A DNA stretch of 64,000 bases. Source: Owenia fusiformis. Lineage: Eukaryota; Annelida; Polychaeta; Sabellida; Oweniidae. Positions within the stretch are counted from its first letter, which is position 1; every line of letters begins with the position of its first letter. Positions 36,356-60,800 of the stretch are shown piece by piece. The position numbers were made by a program, and so were the translations under genes. The stretch covers positions 16,451,915 to 16,515,914 of the forward strand of contig CAIIXF020000001.1 in the NCBI GenBank assembly GCA_903813345.2. Direction: 5' to 3'. The notes below the pieces were generated by a model, which searched no databases, had not been told where the DNA came from, and saw nothing but the letters and a program-made list of their open reading frames with translations.

Positions 36356-37077
36356 ATGTATGGTAACGCACATAGCACGAATACATCTAGTGTAATAAAC
36401 AAGCGGCCATATTATCATCGTTCATACAAAAATCATTTAGGTGTCATCAAAAGTCATTCATTTTTAAGATCTGATAAGGTGGACTTGAAAAAACTTGAAA
36501 ATTACCAATCATCCAATCGCCATCACTACGTCATCAATAAATATTAAAATTATGATATCTGTGATAAACATTATATATATGAATTATATTATAAATGTAA
36601 ATTACGAGCATGTAACCACATAAATAAATGAAACCGTCCAAAATGAATCTTTTATAATATATGATATACATTATCTACCTAAAATGATGTCTTGTTGTCT
36701 TATTTCTTCCGTCGTATTACATATTTCAAAATATGATTTTGATAAAATCATGGACTTGAAAAAATGGATTGGAATCTCCCATTTACGCATTGGCATCGTC
36801 TAATTTTATATCAACCATTGTTACAGATATAAATTCTCCAGAGCAGAATCCCGTGAAAGTTGTCATTTGTTTAGGCATCTCACAAAGAATGTGGTTTAAA
36901 AGCTGGCAAATATTCTGGATACCTTGATTGTTATGAATGTCCTTTCCGTAAATTATAAAATCAGCACATCCAACAGAAGCCAGAGAGAATTATTGAAAAA
37001 ACTGTAGTGTAGTATATACGATTTCGATATTCTTAGTTTTCATTAAATTAAACTACTTTATATAGTTGACGTTATGC

Positions 37078-37478
37078 TTTGATATTTGAACCAAAACAGG
37101 GTTATATGACATGGAAACTATGGGGTATGATCATTTGTTCATATATCGTGCGTGGGCGCCACCGTTCAACAATATCTTCCACCGCCTATGGGGGCCCTAA
37201 TGGAAGATAACTGGAAATGTATGATACGGAAACGGTCATGTTAGTTTTCAATACGCGGTAAATGGACATCTGAGCTCTCCATTATAAACTCTCATAACGT
37301 TACCGCATCACCGCATATCATAATATAATCTGTAAAACCAAAATACCAGTTCTCTTAAGCGGTGGAAGATATAGTTGAACTATGGTGCCTACGCATGGTA
37401 TATGAACAAATGATCATACTCCAGAGTTTCCATGTCATATAAGCCTGATATAGTTCAAATATCAAATGTGCATAACGC
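37078..37478. repeat. Fold-back repeat, arms about 110 bp
   Basis: The left arm (about 37078-37188) and right arm (about 37362-37478) are reverse complements through landmarks such as TATGACATGGAAACT and ATGATCATTTGTTCATATA. The centre is about 170 bp. Probably a MITE; no ORF. Confidence 0.75.
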
Positions 37479-38201
37479 CATCTTAGATAGATGCAAAGGT
37501 TACGGCCGTTACTTCGCTTGATACTGACCCATGTGTATCGGGTAAACCTAGAAGTAAAAGCAGAATATAATTCCGTCAAAAAATATTTAAGGTAACCAAA
37601 ACGTTAGAATTCTGGACAAAAATGGAGATTTGGAAGATATTCTGGAATTCCCTTATATTTCTTATGAAGCGGTTAAAGCCTCAAAATGAACTATGTTTGT
37701 AAATTGAGCATTGTCAGCCTATTCGATATAAACAGACCAAATTTTCCAATAGATTCTTGACCATTTCGTCATGCCAATGTGTAAAATATACATATTATTT
37801 AGGGTGACATCTATTATATTAGTAATATGTTAAAAAAGAGACGCAGAGAAAAGATTTCAAAATGAATATTTCCTGACCTTCAGACCCACTACTACTAGGA
37901 ACGAGTAAATAAACCCCTTCCTCTATATAATAGTTTGATTACAACTGGCATAGCCATGTACGTAATGAAGCATTGGTTTAAAGAGAAAACACTTAAGAAA
38001 ACTCCAAAACTCTTGATATAAACAACGATAAAATGTATCCATATATGCATGTATCATTGATTTAATAGTTTTATTCTGTATTATGTTACAATGATTGTGT
38101 TGTTTAATTTTGCTTCCCATAAATATCACGCCTTTATAATATAACTGTAGTAGTTAGACTACAAACATTTAATGTCATTATATCACTCTCAAATGTTATT
38201 C

Positions 38202-38207
38202 TTTATT
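38202..38207 (-). terminator. Poly(A) signal overlapping the RidA stop codon
   Basis: The minus strand reads ATAAATAAAG at the end of the CDS, so an AATAAA hexamer overlaps the last Lys codon and the TAA stop. If used, the 3' UTR would be only about 15-30 nt. Confidence 0.4.
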
Positions 38208-41200
38208 TATCCACTATTTCACCCAGTACAGCAATGGCTTCTATTTCAACCTTGGCTCCCTAAAAATTAAAAAATTAAATAAAACTATATTATTAAATTT
38301 CCAAACATATTGATACTGTCCGATGTACATTGGTTATGCACTTGGAGATTTCTGATACAAGATTTATCTCGGTAAAATATCAATCCACTGAAAAATTATG
38401 GATTAGGATCCAACCTTGGCATTTTTTGAAATGTTAGGCTTGTTTTCTTAAAAGAGGATCTTGTTTTTCTCAATTTAAATATATCAAAAGTTTTCTCTAC
38501 ACTATCAATAACTCCCGAAAGGGAGATGGATGGGTATTGAAATACGATAAAGTTAAAAGACACATATTCCATGTTATTTTCTCATTGGGAAAACTCATGC
38601 TATCCATTGTTTTCAGCTTAATTTGGTCATCGGAAATTGATATGTTCAAAATTAGACGTTTCATACTACAGAAGAAATTTTAGACCCCTTGTTGAATAAT
38701 CTTTTCATGCAATAAAAATCAGAAAAGGAAGATCCCCTTTTGAGTAAATAGGTTAAACATTTTGAAAAAATTGTTGATATGGGGTCCCTATTCATAATTT
38801 TTCGAATTGTTCACTTGATATTTTTATCATCATGGGGACTTGACTTGCCATACTGCACATGGACCTTTAACGTGGAAAAGTTGAAAAGTCCCTAAAACAA
38901 CAGGCGGTTTGTGAAAAAGAATGGTGAAAATCGCCTATTGCCTGCTGCTAATGACTTCATGACACAAAGGTTATTTTAGACATTTTTGAAATAAAACATT
39001 TTTTGAAAAAAAAATTCAGCTTTTTATCTAAAAGTTGAAGTTTTTTAATCAACTAATCCACTAAACAGTGCAAGACAAAATATCTTTTGGAGATTGACCA
39101 TGATGATTGACACTATTTAAATCATAAAATATCATACACTTTAATGTGCCACTCAAATCGTTTAGCATATCAAAAATGTTGCATCCATTATTTAGATCCA
39201 GAAACATGGCAGCAATTCAAAATTATTATCACACAGTGTTTACATGAAATACATATCACATTCACATTACCTTTGGCAATCCAGCCACTGCAAATGCTGC
39301 TCTTGCTGGATATGGCTCTTTGAAATCTGCAAATCAAAGAGGCTGTCCTATGTACTTATCCTATGTACAATATGTTATCAATAAGCAATAGATAAAACAG
39401 ATACTATTTAAGTATATAATGTTTAACATTATTTAAGTATTTAATGTTTAATGCGAACAATAATATATGTGTAATATTGTAATAAAATATTAATCATTAT
39501 TATATCGATCCCTGTCATATTCCTCACTCTCTTATTGGTCCATGTCCTACACGTGACTAAAAAATAACTAGCGATATTCAACGGAAGTCACGTGACTTCC
39601 GGTGAATATCAAATGATATTCAACGGTCATGACTTATACATACATATTATACGGCAGTACTAACAAGGAGTCATCTCAGAATGGACATTTGAAAAACATT
39701 CCCAACCTGTTTCCCACATGGCCAATACTATGAGTATGAACACAATGGTTCCATTTTCATTGACCCATTGCAATGTTACAATTAATTATAATGTTAACAC
39801 GAAACCTTAAATTAAAATACTAAAAGGACCTTATACACCCTTCATTGGGATCTCCCCATGGGAAAAAATAATTCATCTGATTTTTCAAAATGAGTATTCT
39901 GCTTCAATTATTACATTTATATGCACACTAGTATCTTGTTGACCTATATTCAGCACTGTATTGATGTATAGGCCACTTATTAGGGTCATAATCCAATCAT
40001 GAAGTGTAGAGGCATATGATTCCAAACCAGGAAGTATTTTTGTGTCTGTCAAAATCCATTTACATCCTACGCATCCCTGCATCCTATCCAAATATTTTAC
40101 TACATAATGAAATATAATAGTATAATCTTTGGTTTTACAAACTTGTATGATATTTGATAAGTGTAAAAATTGTTTTTGGAGCATTTTTCTATAGCCATTT
40201 TGTAGGGGAAAAAATGATGAAAAAATGTACAATCTTTTAATTTTAAGTATGACCTGAATCGATTGCAAACTTCATATTGGCACATTTGATGAGATAGACC
40301 ATTTGTGTCGTATTGTGAAATTATTAAGTTTGCAATCGATTCAGGTCATAGTGTATTTTTGGTATTTCTGTGATAATCAATGGAAACCAATGGCCTCTAT
40401 TGGGATCTGCTGATATCCTCATGTTAAGTCACTGGTGCACAGCCCCATGTAAGTCAATACAACCTTACTGAACGAAATGATCCCTATCTCAGCTTATGTG
40501 TGTCCGAGCACTTTAATATTTTCCAAAGTATTATATGACATTTTATTCTTCATGTTACACCTACAAATGATTCATTTTGACCATAGGGATATTTGCCAAT
40601 AATTGCACCTTGTCCTTTGGGAGTTGATATTTATTGACTATATAATTTGGTAGTTGATATTAATTGTATTTATTGTTAAAATGTTAGAAGAAATATAAAT
40701 GTATTTCAATGTTAACATATGACTTATTTAATTATAGAAGATGTTATGACAGTGAGATAATAAAACAAATATTTAATTCTATTTTCGGTGAATACCTATT
40801 ACACTTTCACAAGAATATCACTTGTGAAAGATGCACAGGTATTCACCTCAATAGAATTAAATATTTGTATATTGTTACTGTACATTGTATTTCAAGTTTT
40901 GACAAATTGGAGAAATGATATTCTATTTTCGTAATTGATATTTTACTTAATATGGTAATGTATGAAAGACTCATTTGAAAAATGAGACATTTTGAAGATA
41001 TTATTGGGATTTTGAATTGAGTTCTATGATTTTGCTTACATTTACATGACTGTTTTGGAATTTCAGATATTAGTCATTTAAATTAATGTGGATATCTACG
41101 AATGATGGTGATTTTTGGTGTTTCAAACTTATACATGTACTGGTGATATTGCTTTTAAGATGATCAATTTAGCAATACATGTACTTACATTGAGCATAAA

Positions 41201-44200
41201 TTGTGTTGACAGTTGGGTAATCCTTCATGTCTGTCAACAGAACAGTGGACTTCACAACTACAAGTAAAAAAAACATAATTGTGCAAAATTAAAACAAATC
41301 CAACTAAAACATATAAACATTGACTGGAAACATACTATTGATACACAACTTTTTCCTTCTATATGCCATGTTATTTTCAAAGCATGGCTTCAAAATAACC
41401 ATGGCTGAAACTCCTAAATTTAAATGTTCAAAAAGTATACCTAGAATATGAATGTATTTTTCTATATAATATTGCAATTTGATTGCTTAATTTTTAATGT
41501 TTGATTGACTTTGACTGTAAAATGGACTGTGCATGCAATATATGTATACCAAAAAAATATATACACTGTCTGACTATATATAAGATGTCACTTACTGTTT
41601 GAGAAATTACCACCAACACTGGCCAAAACTGCTTGCATATTCTTAAATACCTAATAAAAATTAAATGATTACTCATGAGACGTAAAACTCTTAACATTGC
41701 ATAGTATATGTTTTGTAATGTAATGTATGTTACATTGCAATCTTGTGGCTTTGATTTTACATTGTAATTTATAACCTTTGGACTTTAGTATATATATAGT
41801 TATAATACCTTTATTGTACTGATATTATCATGAAAGTAAAGAAAACATAAACCAGTGTTATAAATTAATACATAAAAATATGATGGAATTGATCTACAAA
41901 CACAATAACATAACTTGAAAACAGGAACAATGACAGGACATTGGAGGAACACTCTATGTTCCAGTGCACTAAGTTAATTTTGCAAAGCAAAGTACTGGAT
42001 CATTCTCAATGTGATGAGTAAGACGCTTACCTGATGTGCCTCGGCCTCTACTCCACCCTCTGCCATCACCCCAGATGTTGGTTCAAGTCCTATCTGTCCA
42101 GACATATACAATGTCTGATCTCACGGGATGTCATCGCCTGATTTGGTCAATGTTAGGGAGCAGGTCGTTTTTACAATAAATTTCAATATTTTCACACAAA
42201 ATATTTTTTTGCTGAAAAACTGCTCATTCGCAGAGAAAATGTACTAGCACATGCAATGACAATGTCAATCACGCTTCTGTACGAAATTCGGCGGAAGTCT
42301 TTTATAATCTAATACGAAGTTACTAAAAAAGGCGCGAACGCCCTACACTCAAAATGATCGTTTTTCCATTATAACTTTTTAACGTAATTTAACGAAGGCT
42401 TCTAATTATTATCCAAGATAGTCTAAATACCGATTAAAATATTTCTTACTTCAAACAGATACGCCGTCTTTTATTCAATTTTTTTAAAAATAATAAAAAA
42501 TAACTCTTGTCAATGTTAGGGAGCAGTCAATGTTAGGGAGCAAAATGATTGGGGCATGGGGCAAAATCCCAAAAGGTCCCACTAGGTCCCAAGCCATGTT
42601 AAGTCTATGGAGGTCCCAACTTGTCCCATTGGTGTATACCGGGCTTTAGAGTATCATTAGCAAGTGGTACACATATAACAGAGATCGGTTATATACTGCA
42701 TTGTCTGAGTATTGACAAATTGAAGTATACGTGTAAAAATCTACTATCATACATGTAACTGCGCAATGAGCCCTTCATAGCGTTTGTGCCAGCTATCAGG
42801 TGATACCCGGTCGTAAAGATAAGTGCGAGACTAACTCTCTTACTTTAATACTACACTGGTGATCCACTCGATTACGCTGGTTACCAAAACGAACCGTTTT
42901 GGTAACAAAATGTCGGAACATCCGGAAGGTACGATTTTCTCGTTTCCTTATTTTACACGTTGTAGGCAGAATTCCCACGACATTTTTTAACACAAACGTG
43001 TAATAGTATTATATGTTTAAGAAATTCAGGTACATATTTGCGAACAATTAGTTCAGAAGACAACAGAATCGTCGATTTACTTCCTCACTTAAGTTACATA
43101 AACGGTTTGGGTTAAAAGTGCAGATCTTAACTGTTTTTCGAAAAACCGTTTATGTAACTTAAGTGAGGAAGTAAATCGACGATTCTGTTGTCCTCTGAGC
43201 TATTTTTTCGCAAACATGTACATTTTCTAAAACATATGATACTGATGCACTTTGTGAGAAAAAACGTCGTGGGGATTCCGCCTACAACGCGTGATTTAAG
43301 GAAAAAAGAAAAATCGTGCCTTCGACGTTCCGACATTTTGTTACCAAAACGGTTCGTTTTGGTAACCAGCGTAATCGAGTGGATCACCAGTGTACTAGGA
43401 AAATATCAAATCATAGAACTGAAGGATGTCGGAGATTTCTCAAGCCTATATCAGTTCAGATAATTTATCATCCACAATTTAGGATTGTGAACTGATGACA
43501 TCATCAAAAAGTGTATATAACGATACATCCATTCATTTACAGTTAGAGGTCAACGAATAAAGAAGGAATGGTTCGCATCTAAATATTTCTAAAACGAACG
43601 TAAACAGGATTTAGCTGAAAATAAAAAATGCAAAATAACCTTTTCAATGATTTTCTTACAATTTTAACGCTTTCCTCCCCAAAGGGTATCAAATAATCAT
43701 ACAAACAAAATTGTTCAGTTTATAAATGCCTTACATATTTTAAATGGCCATTTGCTACATTTTTAATATTCTGATAAAATCATTTTGCTCCCTAACATTG
43801 ACTGCTCCCTAACATTGACAAGAGTTATTTTTTATTATTTTTTAAAAAATTGAATAAAAGACGGCGTATCTGTTTGAAGTAAGAAATATTTTAATCGGTA
43901 TTTAGACTATCTTGGATAATAATTAGAAGCCTTCGTTAAATTACGTTAAAAAGTTATAATGGAAAAACGATCATTTTGAGTGTAGGGCGTTCGCGCCTTT
44001 TTTAGTAACTTCGTATTAGATTATAAAAGACTTCCGCCGAATTTCGTACAGAAGCGTGATTGACATTGTCATTGCATGTGCTAGTACATTTTCTCTGCGA
44101 ATGAGCAGTTTTTCAGTAAAAAAATATTTTGTGTGAAAATATTGAAATTTATTGTAAAAACGACCTGCTCCCTAACATTGACCAAATCAGGCGATGACAT

Positions 44201-44951
44201 CCCGTGGATCTACCATTACAGCTTGACTGAAAATAGTTTATTTTTATAAAAAAGAAACGATTCAGTGTCCGGGTAACGTAGTCAGAATCAGAGAAACAAA
44301 TGGGAAATAAAAAATATCAGTTATTTTCATTATTTTTTCTAGTCTTGACAAATGAATAGGACCAATCATCTTATGAGGAAAATCTGACTGGCGTCCAGCG
44401 GTGCAACTAAATATAATTTCCAAGGAGGATTGGCTCCCAGAGTGCACCACCGATATTCTGTCCCATATATGGGTATGTCGTAATTCAAAATTCGAATTCA
44501 AACAGCCGCCATTTTGTTCACTTCAACATTTAAATCGTGAATTTTGGTCTTATTTCCAAACGAAAAATTCCAAAACTCACAAGAAATGATCGAGATATTG
44601 GTTCGAATCTTTTGAACTGTTTATTTTGAATTTATAGTCGGTTTTAATTTCAGAAAATAACGACATTTCGACGTTTTCATTGTTGGAAAATATCGAGTTT
44701 CGATCCTGGGAGCCAATCCTCCTTGTATAATTTCTGTAAAATAACATGGGCGATAATTAGTAATGAAATGAAATTGAAATGAACTGTATCGTCAATTTAG
44801 CCTTTATATTCAAGTTCAGTGTTTTCCTCACATATACCCCGTCACCCATGCAATTTTAAGAAAGATTAAGATGAAGTTGTCATACTCACTTATAAGGGCC
44901 AACCGCCTTTGGGGCACCGATCGTGTTTATAATCCGTCTTATACACGCCAT
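38203..44951 (-). CDS. RidA: RidA family enamine/imine deaminase, 6 exons, exon 2 split by a transposon
   Basis: Exons in order: 44890-44951; exon 2 in two parts, 44207-44226 and 42031-42121; 41596-41650; 41189-41257; 39271-39326; 38203-38259. With the insertion and one target copy removed the CDS is 405 nt, 134 aa. RidA hydrolyses reactive enamine/imine intermediates made by PLP enzymes such as threonine dehydratase. Hallmarks: GPYNQAV, YMSGQIGLEP, GGVEAEAHQ, VKSTVLLTDM, PARAAF with the active-site Arg (106), and VEIEAIAV near the C-terminus. The 2,085-bp element at 42122-44206 interrupts codons V-M-V-D-Q between duplicated AGATC copies, so as sequenced exon 2 cannot be read through. Other exons are intact, which points to a recent insertion, a single-haplotype allele, or removal by splicing or excision. 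The start lies 141 bp from the GH31 stop. Confidence 0.9.
39826..40615. mobile_element. Same element, copy B, in a RidA intron
   Basis: A 790-bp copy of the element at 1289-2065, again bounded by AAA and TTT and with the same internal hairpin. It lies between RidA exons 5 and 4. Differences from copy A are scattered substitutions and a few short indels. Confidence 0.8.
40766..40867. repeat. Near-perfect long hairpin (47-bp stem, 7-base loop)
   Basis: CAAATATTTAATTCTATT at 40766 pairs with AATAGAATTAAATATTTG ending at 40867, and pairing continues through GGTGAATACCT and CTTTCACAAG to the loop AATATCA. Only a few mismatches. It lies in a RidA intron. It could be a tiny MITE or the source of a structured RNA. 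Confidence 0.75.
42122..44206. mobile_element. Fold-back transposon inserted in RidA exon 2
   Basis: A 2,085-bp element starting CACGGGATGTCATCGCC and ending with its inverse, flanked by perfect 5-bp repeats GATCT (42117-42121 and 44207-44211). The arms, about 430 and 420 bp, are nearly identical inverted copies and contain several GTCAATGTTAGGGAGC motifs. The centre holds a smaller nested element. No transposase ORF. CAC-type termini with 5-bp duplication recall Transib-like elements, though the targets are not GC-rich. Confidence 0.9.
42854..43392. mobile_element. Smaller fold-back element nested in the RidA insertion
   Basis: A 539-bp element with termini CACTGGTGATCCACTCGATT and the inverse, flanked by perfect 5-bp repeats TACTA (42849-42853 and 43393-43397). 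The arms of about 255 bp are inverted copies with GGTTACCAAAACG landmarks. There is no ORF of note. It has the same 5-bp duplication and CAC start as its host element. Confidence 0.88.
44421..44725. mobile_element. Small TIR element with 9-bp target duplication
   Basis: A 305-bp element with perfect 20-bp termini CAAGGAGGATTGGCTCCCAG, flanked by TATAATTTC (44412-44420 and 44726-44734). It lies in RidA intron 1, close to the disrupted exon 2. Non-coding; the 9-bp duplication suggests MULE-type mobilisation. Confidence 0.88.
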
Positions 44952-45092
44952 CTTGTTCTTGGACAAATATATATCACGTGACAGTCACGTGGTTTTGAAG
45001 TATTAGATTGACGCGGGAAATTCAAAATGTTAACAACATATTTAAAAGTGATCAATAAAATAACATTTATAATAACATTTATTCATCTTTTA
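44952..45092 (-). promoter_or_regulatory. 141-bp interval between GH31 stop and RidA start
   Basis: This short stretch must hold the GH31 3' end and the RidA promoter and 5' UTR. No TATA box is clear, and the sequence next to the RidA start is less AT-rich than its surroundings. The assignment is by position only. Confidence 0.35.

Positions 45093-45094
<2 letters not shown>
45078..45094 (-). terminator. Two poly(A) signals at the GH31 stop codon
   Basis: One AATAAA (45089-45094) overlaps the TAA stop (45093-45095) and a second lies at 45078-45083. The GH31 transcript therefore probably ends within a few dozen bases, before the RidA start at 44951. Confidence 0.5.
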
Positions 45095-57727
<12,633 letters not shown>

Positions 57728-57803
57728 TTCAATACAGAAATACTAGAATCGTGTAATTAACATTCTTATAAAATATTTATTTGGATGGTGAATTTATTTA
57801 AGC

Positions 57804-57814
57804 TATATATATAT
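57804..57814 (-). promoter_or_regulatory. Possible TATA element of the GH31 gene
   Basis: An uninterrupted TATATATATAT lies about 77-87 bp upstream of the start codon at 57725-57727, a reasonable place for a TATA box with a short 5' UTR. In AT-rich DNA this can occur by chance. Confidence 0.25.
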
Positions 57815-60800
57815 GAGAATAAGCCATATGGCCAAAAGTCAAACGTGAGAAAGGTGTTTGACATTTTATTGGACCTCAAAACACGATTCAAAACACGATG
57901 AATATAATTTAATTATCAAAGTGTCAGTAATTAAGTCAGGCCCATTTTTGATCTACACGTAAATCGCTCTGTAATATTATTCAATTGTACATGGTGTCTC
58001 ATAAGCAATGATAATTATGCTATTATGTTATTTGATTATTTTATCAAGGAAATATGAAATTCATATGTAGGATAAAGGACAAGATATATTACATTTTCCT
58101 ACATGAATACTACATTTTATAACTGAACACACCACACGTTGTTTTTCATACATTTTTAAACCCATTTTTTGTTTTAATTTGGATGTATCACTGTTGTTCA
58201 CATTAGTAATTGTTCACTACAGTAGTTTTACTATATTTTATTCCTTATATTCCCCAATGCATTTTGCACAGTGGTTTCACTGTGGATAAAGCCAATGGGG
58301 CAAGTTGAGACTCGATGGGGCAAGTGGGATTTTCCCCCATTGGTGTATACCAGTGTAAAAGGGTAGGAGGTCCTATCAAATTATGGTCCTACTTTCCATT
58401 GATTTATATGGTGACCTAAATACAACTCTTTCCCTTATTATCGTATCCACAATCAGGGCCAGTAAGGGCCGTTAAGAAAGGGGACCATAATCCCCAGGGG
58501 ACCATAATTTCTTTTACACCTCTACACAAAGTTCTTCCATCGTGTCCATAGATCTAGACTTCTTGGGTCTATGAATTGGGGCATTGCCCAGGTCGATTTT
58601 GCTTTCAGGACAATCTCGGGTTGCTTTTTCTCAATGCGTTTTGAAGATCATAGTATCAGACCAAACTGATAATCCTGTCGCACACGCTTTGACATCATGC
58701 AACAGTATGCAATAATCGGTACCTTTACCATGATTTGAAAGCTTCGACAAGATCCCAGAATAACCACTTTCTAATTTTTCAATTTTTCTGAAAATGAATA
58801 ATGTGGTGAAATATGAAACTTCTCTGGAGAATGCACATACATGTTGATATGGCAATTATAAATGGAGTATTATTGTGTTAATAGTCAAAGGAAGCCTACA
58901 ACTTGATATTTCATTTTGCGTGAATATTATACTGTTTCCTTATCAAATAATAATTTTAGAGCATTTTATGGGACACCCTGTAATTTACGTTTCTCCTAAG
59001 CATAAACAAAACTACCCTTTGCATTCGTTCGACTTTACTATTTAAAAGAGAGCTTCGTTTTTAGTTTATAACTAGACTCTGCGCGCAGGGTAAAACAAAA
59101 TATATGTGAATGTTATTTTGTAAAAGGTCAAATACAATAGTTTACACTTGATACACCAGCCTTTATCTCGTGTTACATAGCATGATTTCACAACTTGTAT
59201 TAATCTGAGTACGAATCTCATTTTGATCTCAAGTTTGATGTCGATATGAAACTTTATTGATTTGGACTGAAGCTTTCTGTTCGAGATGTCATTACTCGAT
59301 GTGTACTTAAATTATGTGCATCTCTCTATGGAATTCGCTAAACGATACTATCAAATAGATATACGATATAATCTCATTAGGAATTGAAATCACACAAAAC
59401 TACATATACAAATATACAAGTATATGTAGCCCATTTAGTTTTTCATCTGTGTCTTTAAAAAATAACCTTGGCCTATTTAATACACGAAAACAATGTTTCG
59501 AGTAAGCTCAAACAACAGTGTTTAACAAAGTCTAGGCTAAACTAACCTCAATTCCGAATTTTGGGCTACTTTTCATATAAATCATGCCACTTTTTGCCAG
59601 TTTCGTTAAAATAGTCCTGTTTCTCGTATCTTTGTTCATAATAAACATTTAATAAATTGAAATAGAGAATAATGGTGATTTTTTGTCTATTGGAATTTCC
59701 TGAACTTGGCACTTTGCGATTGCTGCTTTATTTTGGCTTTAAAAATACTTGCAGCAATAACACAACTTTTTATCGGAGGAATTTCAAATTTTAGAAAAAC
59801 ATTTCACCTTTTTATTTCATAATTGATCGTTTAAAAGTTTCTAAAAATGTCAAATCATACAGAGTTTCGATTCATTCAGTAATGATGTGAGAACCATAAA
59901 ATGACTAATTGAATAACACGATTCCATTATCAAGCCAAGCTAAAAAATCTACACAACTATTATCTAAAGCACTTTCGTCAATTGGATTCCACATCAAATG
60001 CCTATATATTTCTCCATTTTCAAGAACAATTTCTTATGATTTAAGAGGCGTGTATAAATCACATTTAACGTTGATCCTTAAAGTAGTCCCTCCAGTAAAA
60101 GTCCAATTACCCTCGGTAAATCACAGTTGAATATTGGTAATAATTTATCATTGACATGATTGCAAGAATTATACACATTCTTTGCAAGTTATATTGATTT
60201 TCCTGCAATACCAATCTGAGCATAATGGTCTCGCTCCAGATCTCCCGAGATTTTGCGTGGCTTCATAATTCAAGCGTAGTGTAAAGCTATAGATCTTATG
60301 TATTGATTTAGGTAGAAATACCATTGAATTGGCTGTTTTAATGATTGCTGTGTATTCCTCTCTGCTTCTGATCAATCATGGACGACATAATATAAATGGG
60401 TAAGTGTTTTACTAAGCTATATTGCGTTAATCGAAAACAAGATCTGTGAAACTGGCATTACTAATTGTATATCTTTTATATATTATAGTTATACATGTAT
60501 GTAGCTATAAAAGATTTGCACATTTCATTTAATAATTTAGTTATCGTATACTTAAAATGGGGAACTGTAAGGTACACGAGGTTGACAAATATTGTCACGT
60601 TATCAAAGGATTGTGGTAATGATTATCCTGGACCAGTACATAAGAACATGTATGGAGAACACGGGTGTCTTATTGGCTTCAGTGTATCGATCCATGGCAT
60701 AGGCATAATATAGAGGAACATCTCTATGACGTCCCTTCATACATACGCTTGATGTATTGTCAATACGTATCGGTATTCCTAGATTTATTTCCATTTTCAC

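Larger units (their letters stand above)
35166..38201. other. Tail-to-tail intergenic region
   Basis: Lies between the stop of the acidic-protein gene and the RidA stop. It holds the 3' flank of the former, a small hairpin at 36309 and the fold-back at 37078. No coding exon recognised. Confidence 0.5.

Noticed and set aside
43127-43463. Overlapping opposite-strand frames of about 90 residues
   Set aside because: They lie in the inverted arms of the nested fold-back element and mirror each other.
58969-58983. GGGACACCCTGTA, identical in style to the mariner end at 15839-15849
   Set aside because: No matching left end or transposase remnant nearby; a lone end is too little to call an element.
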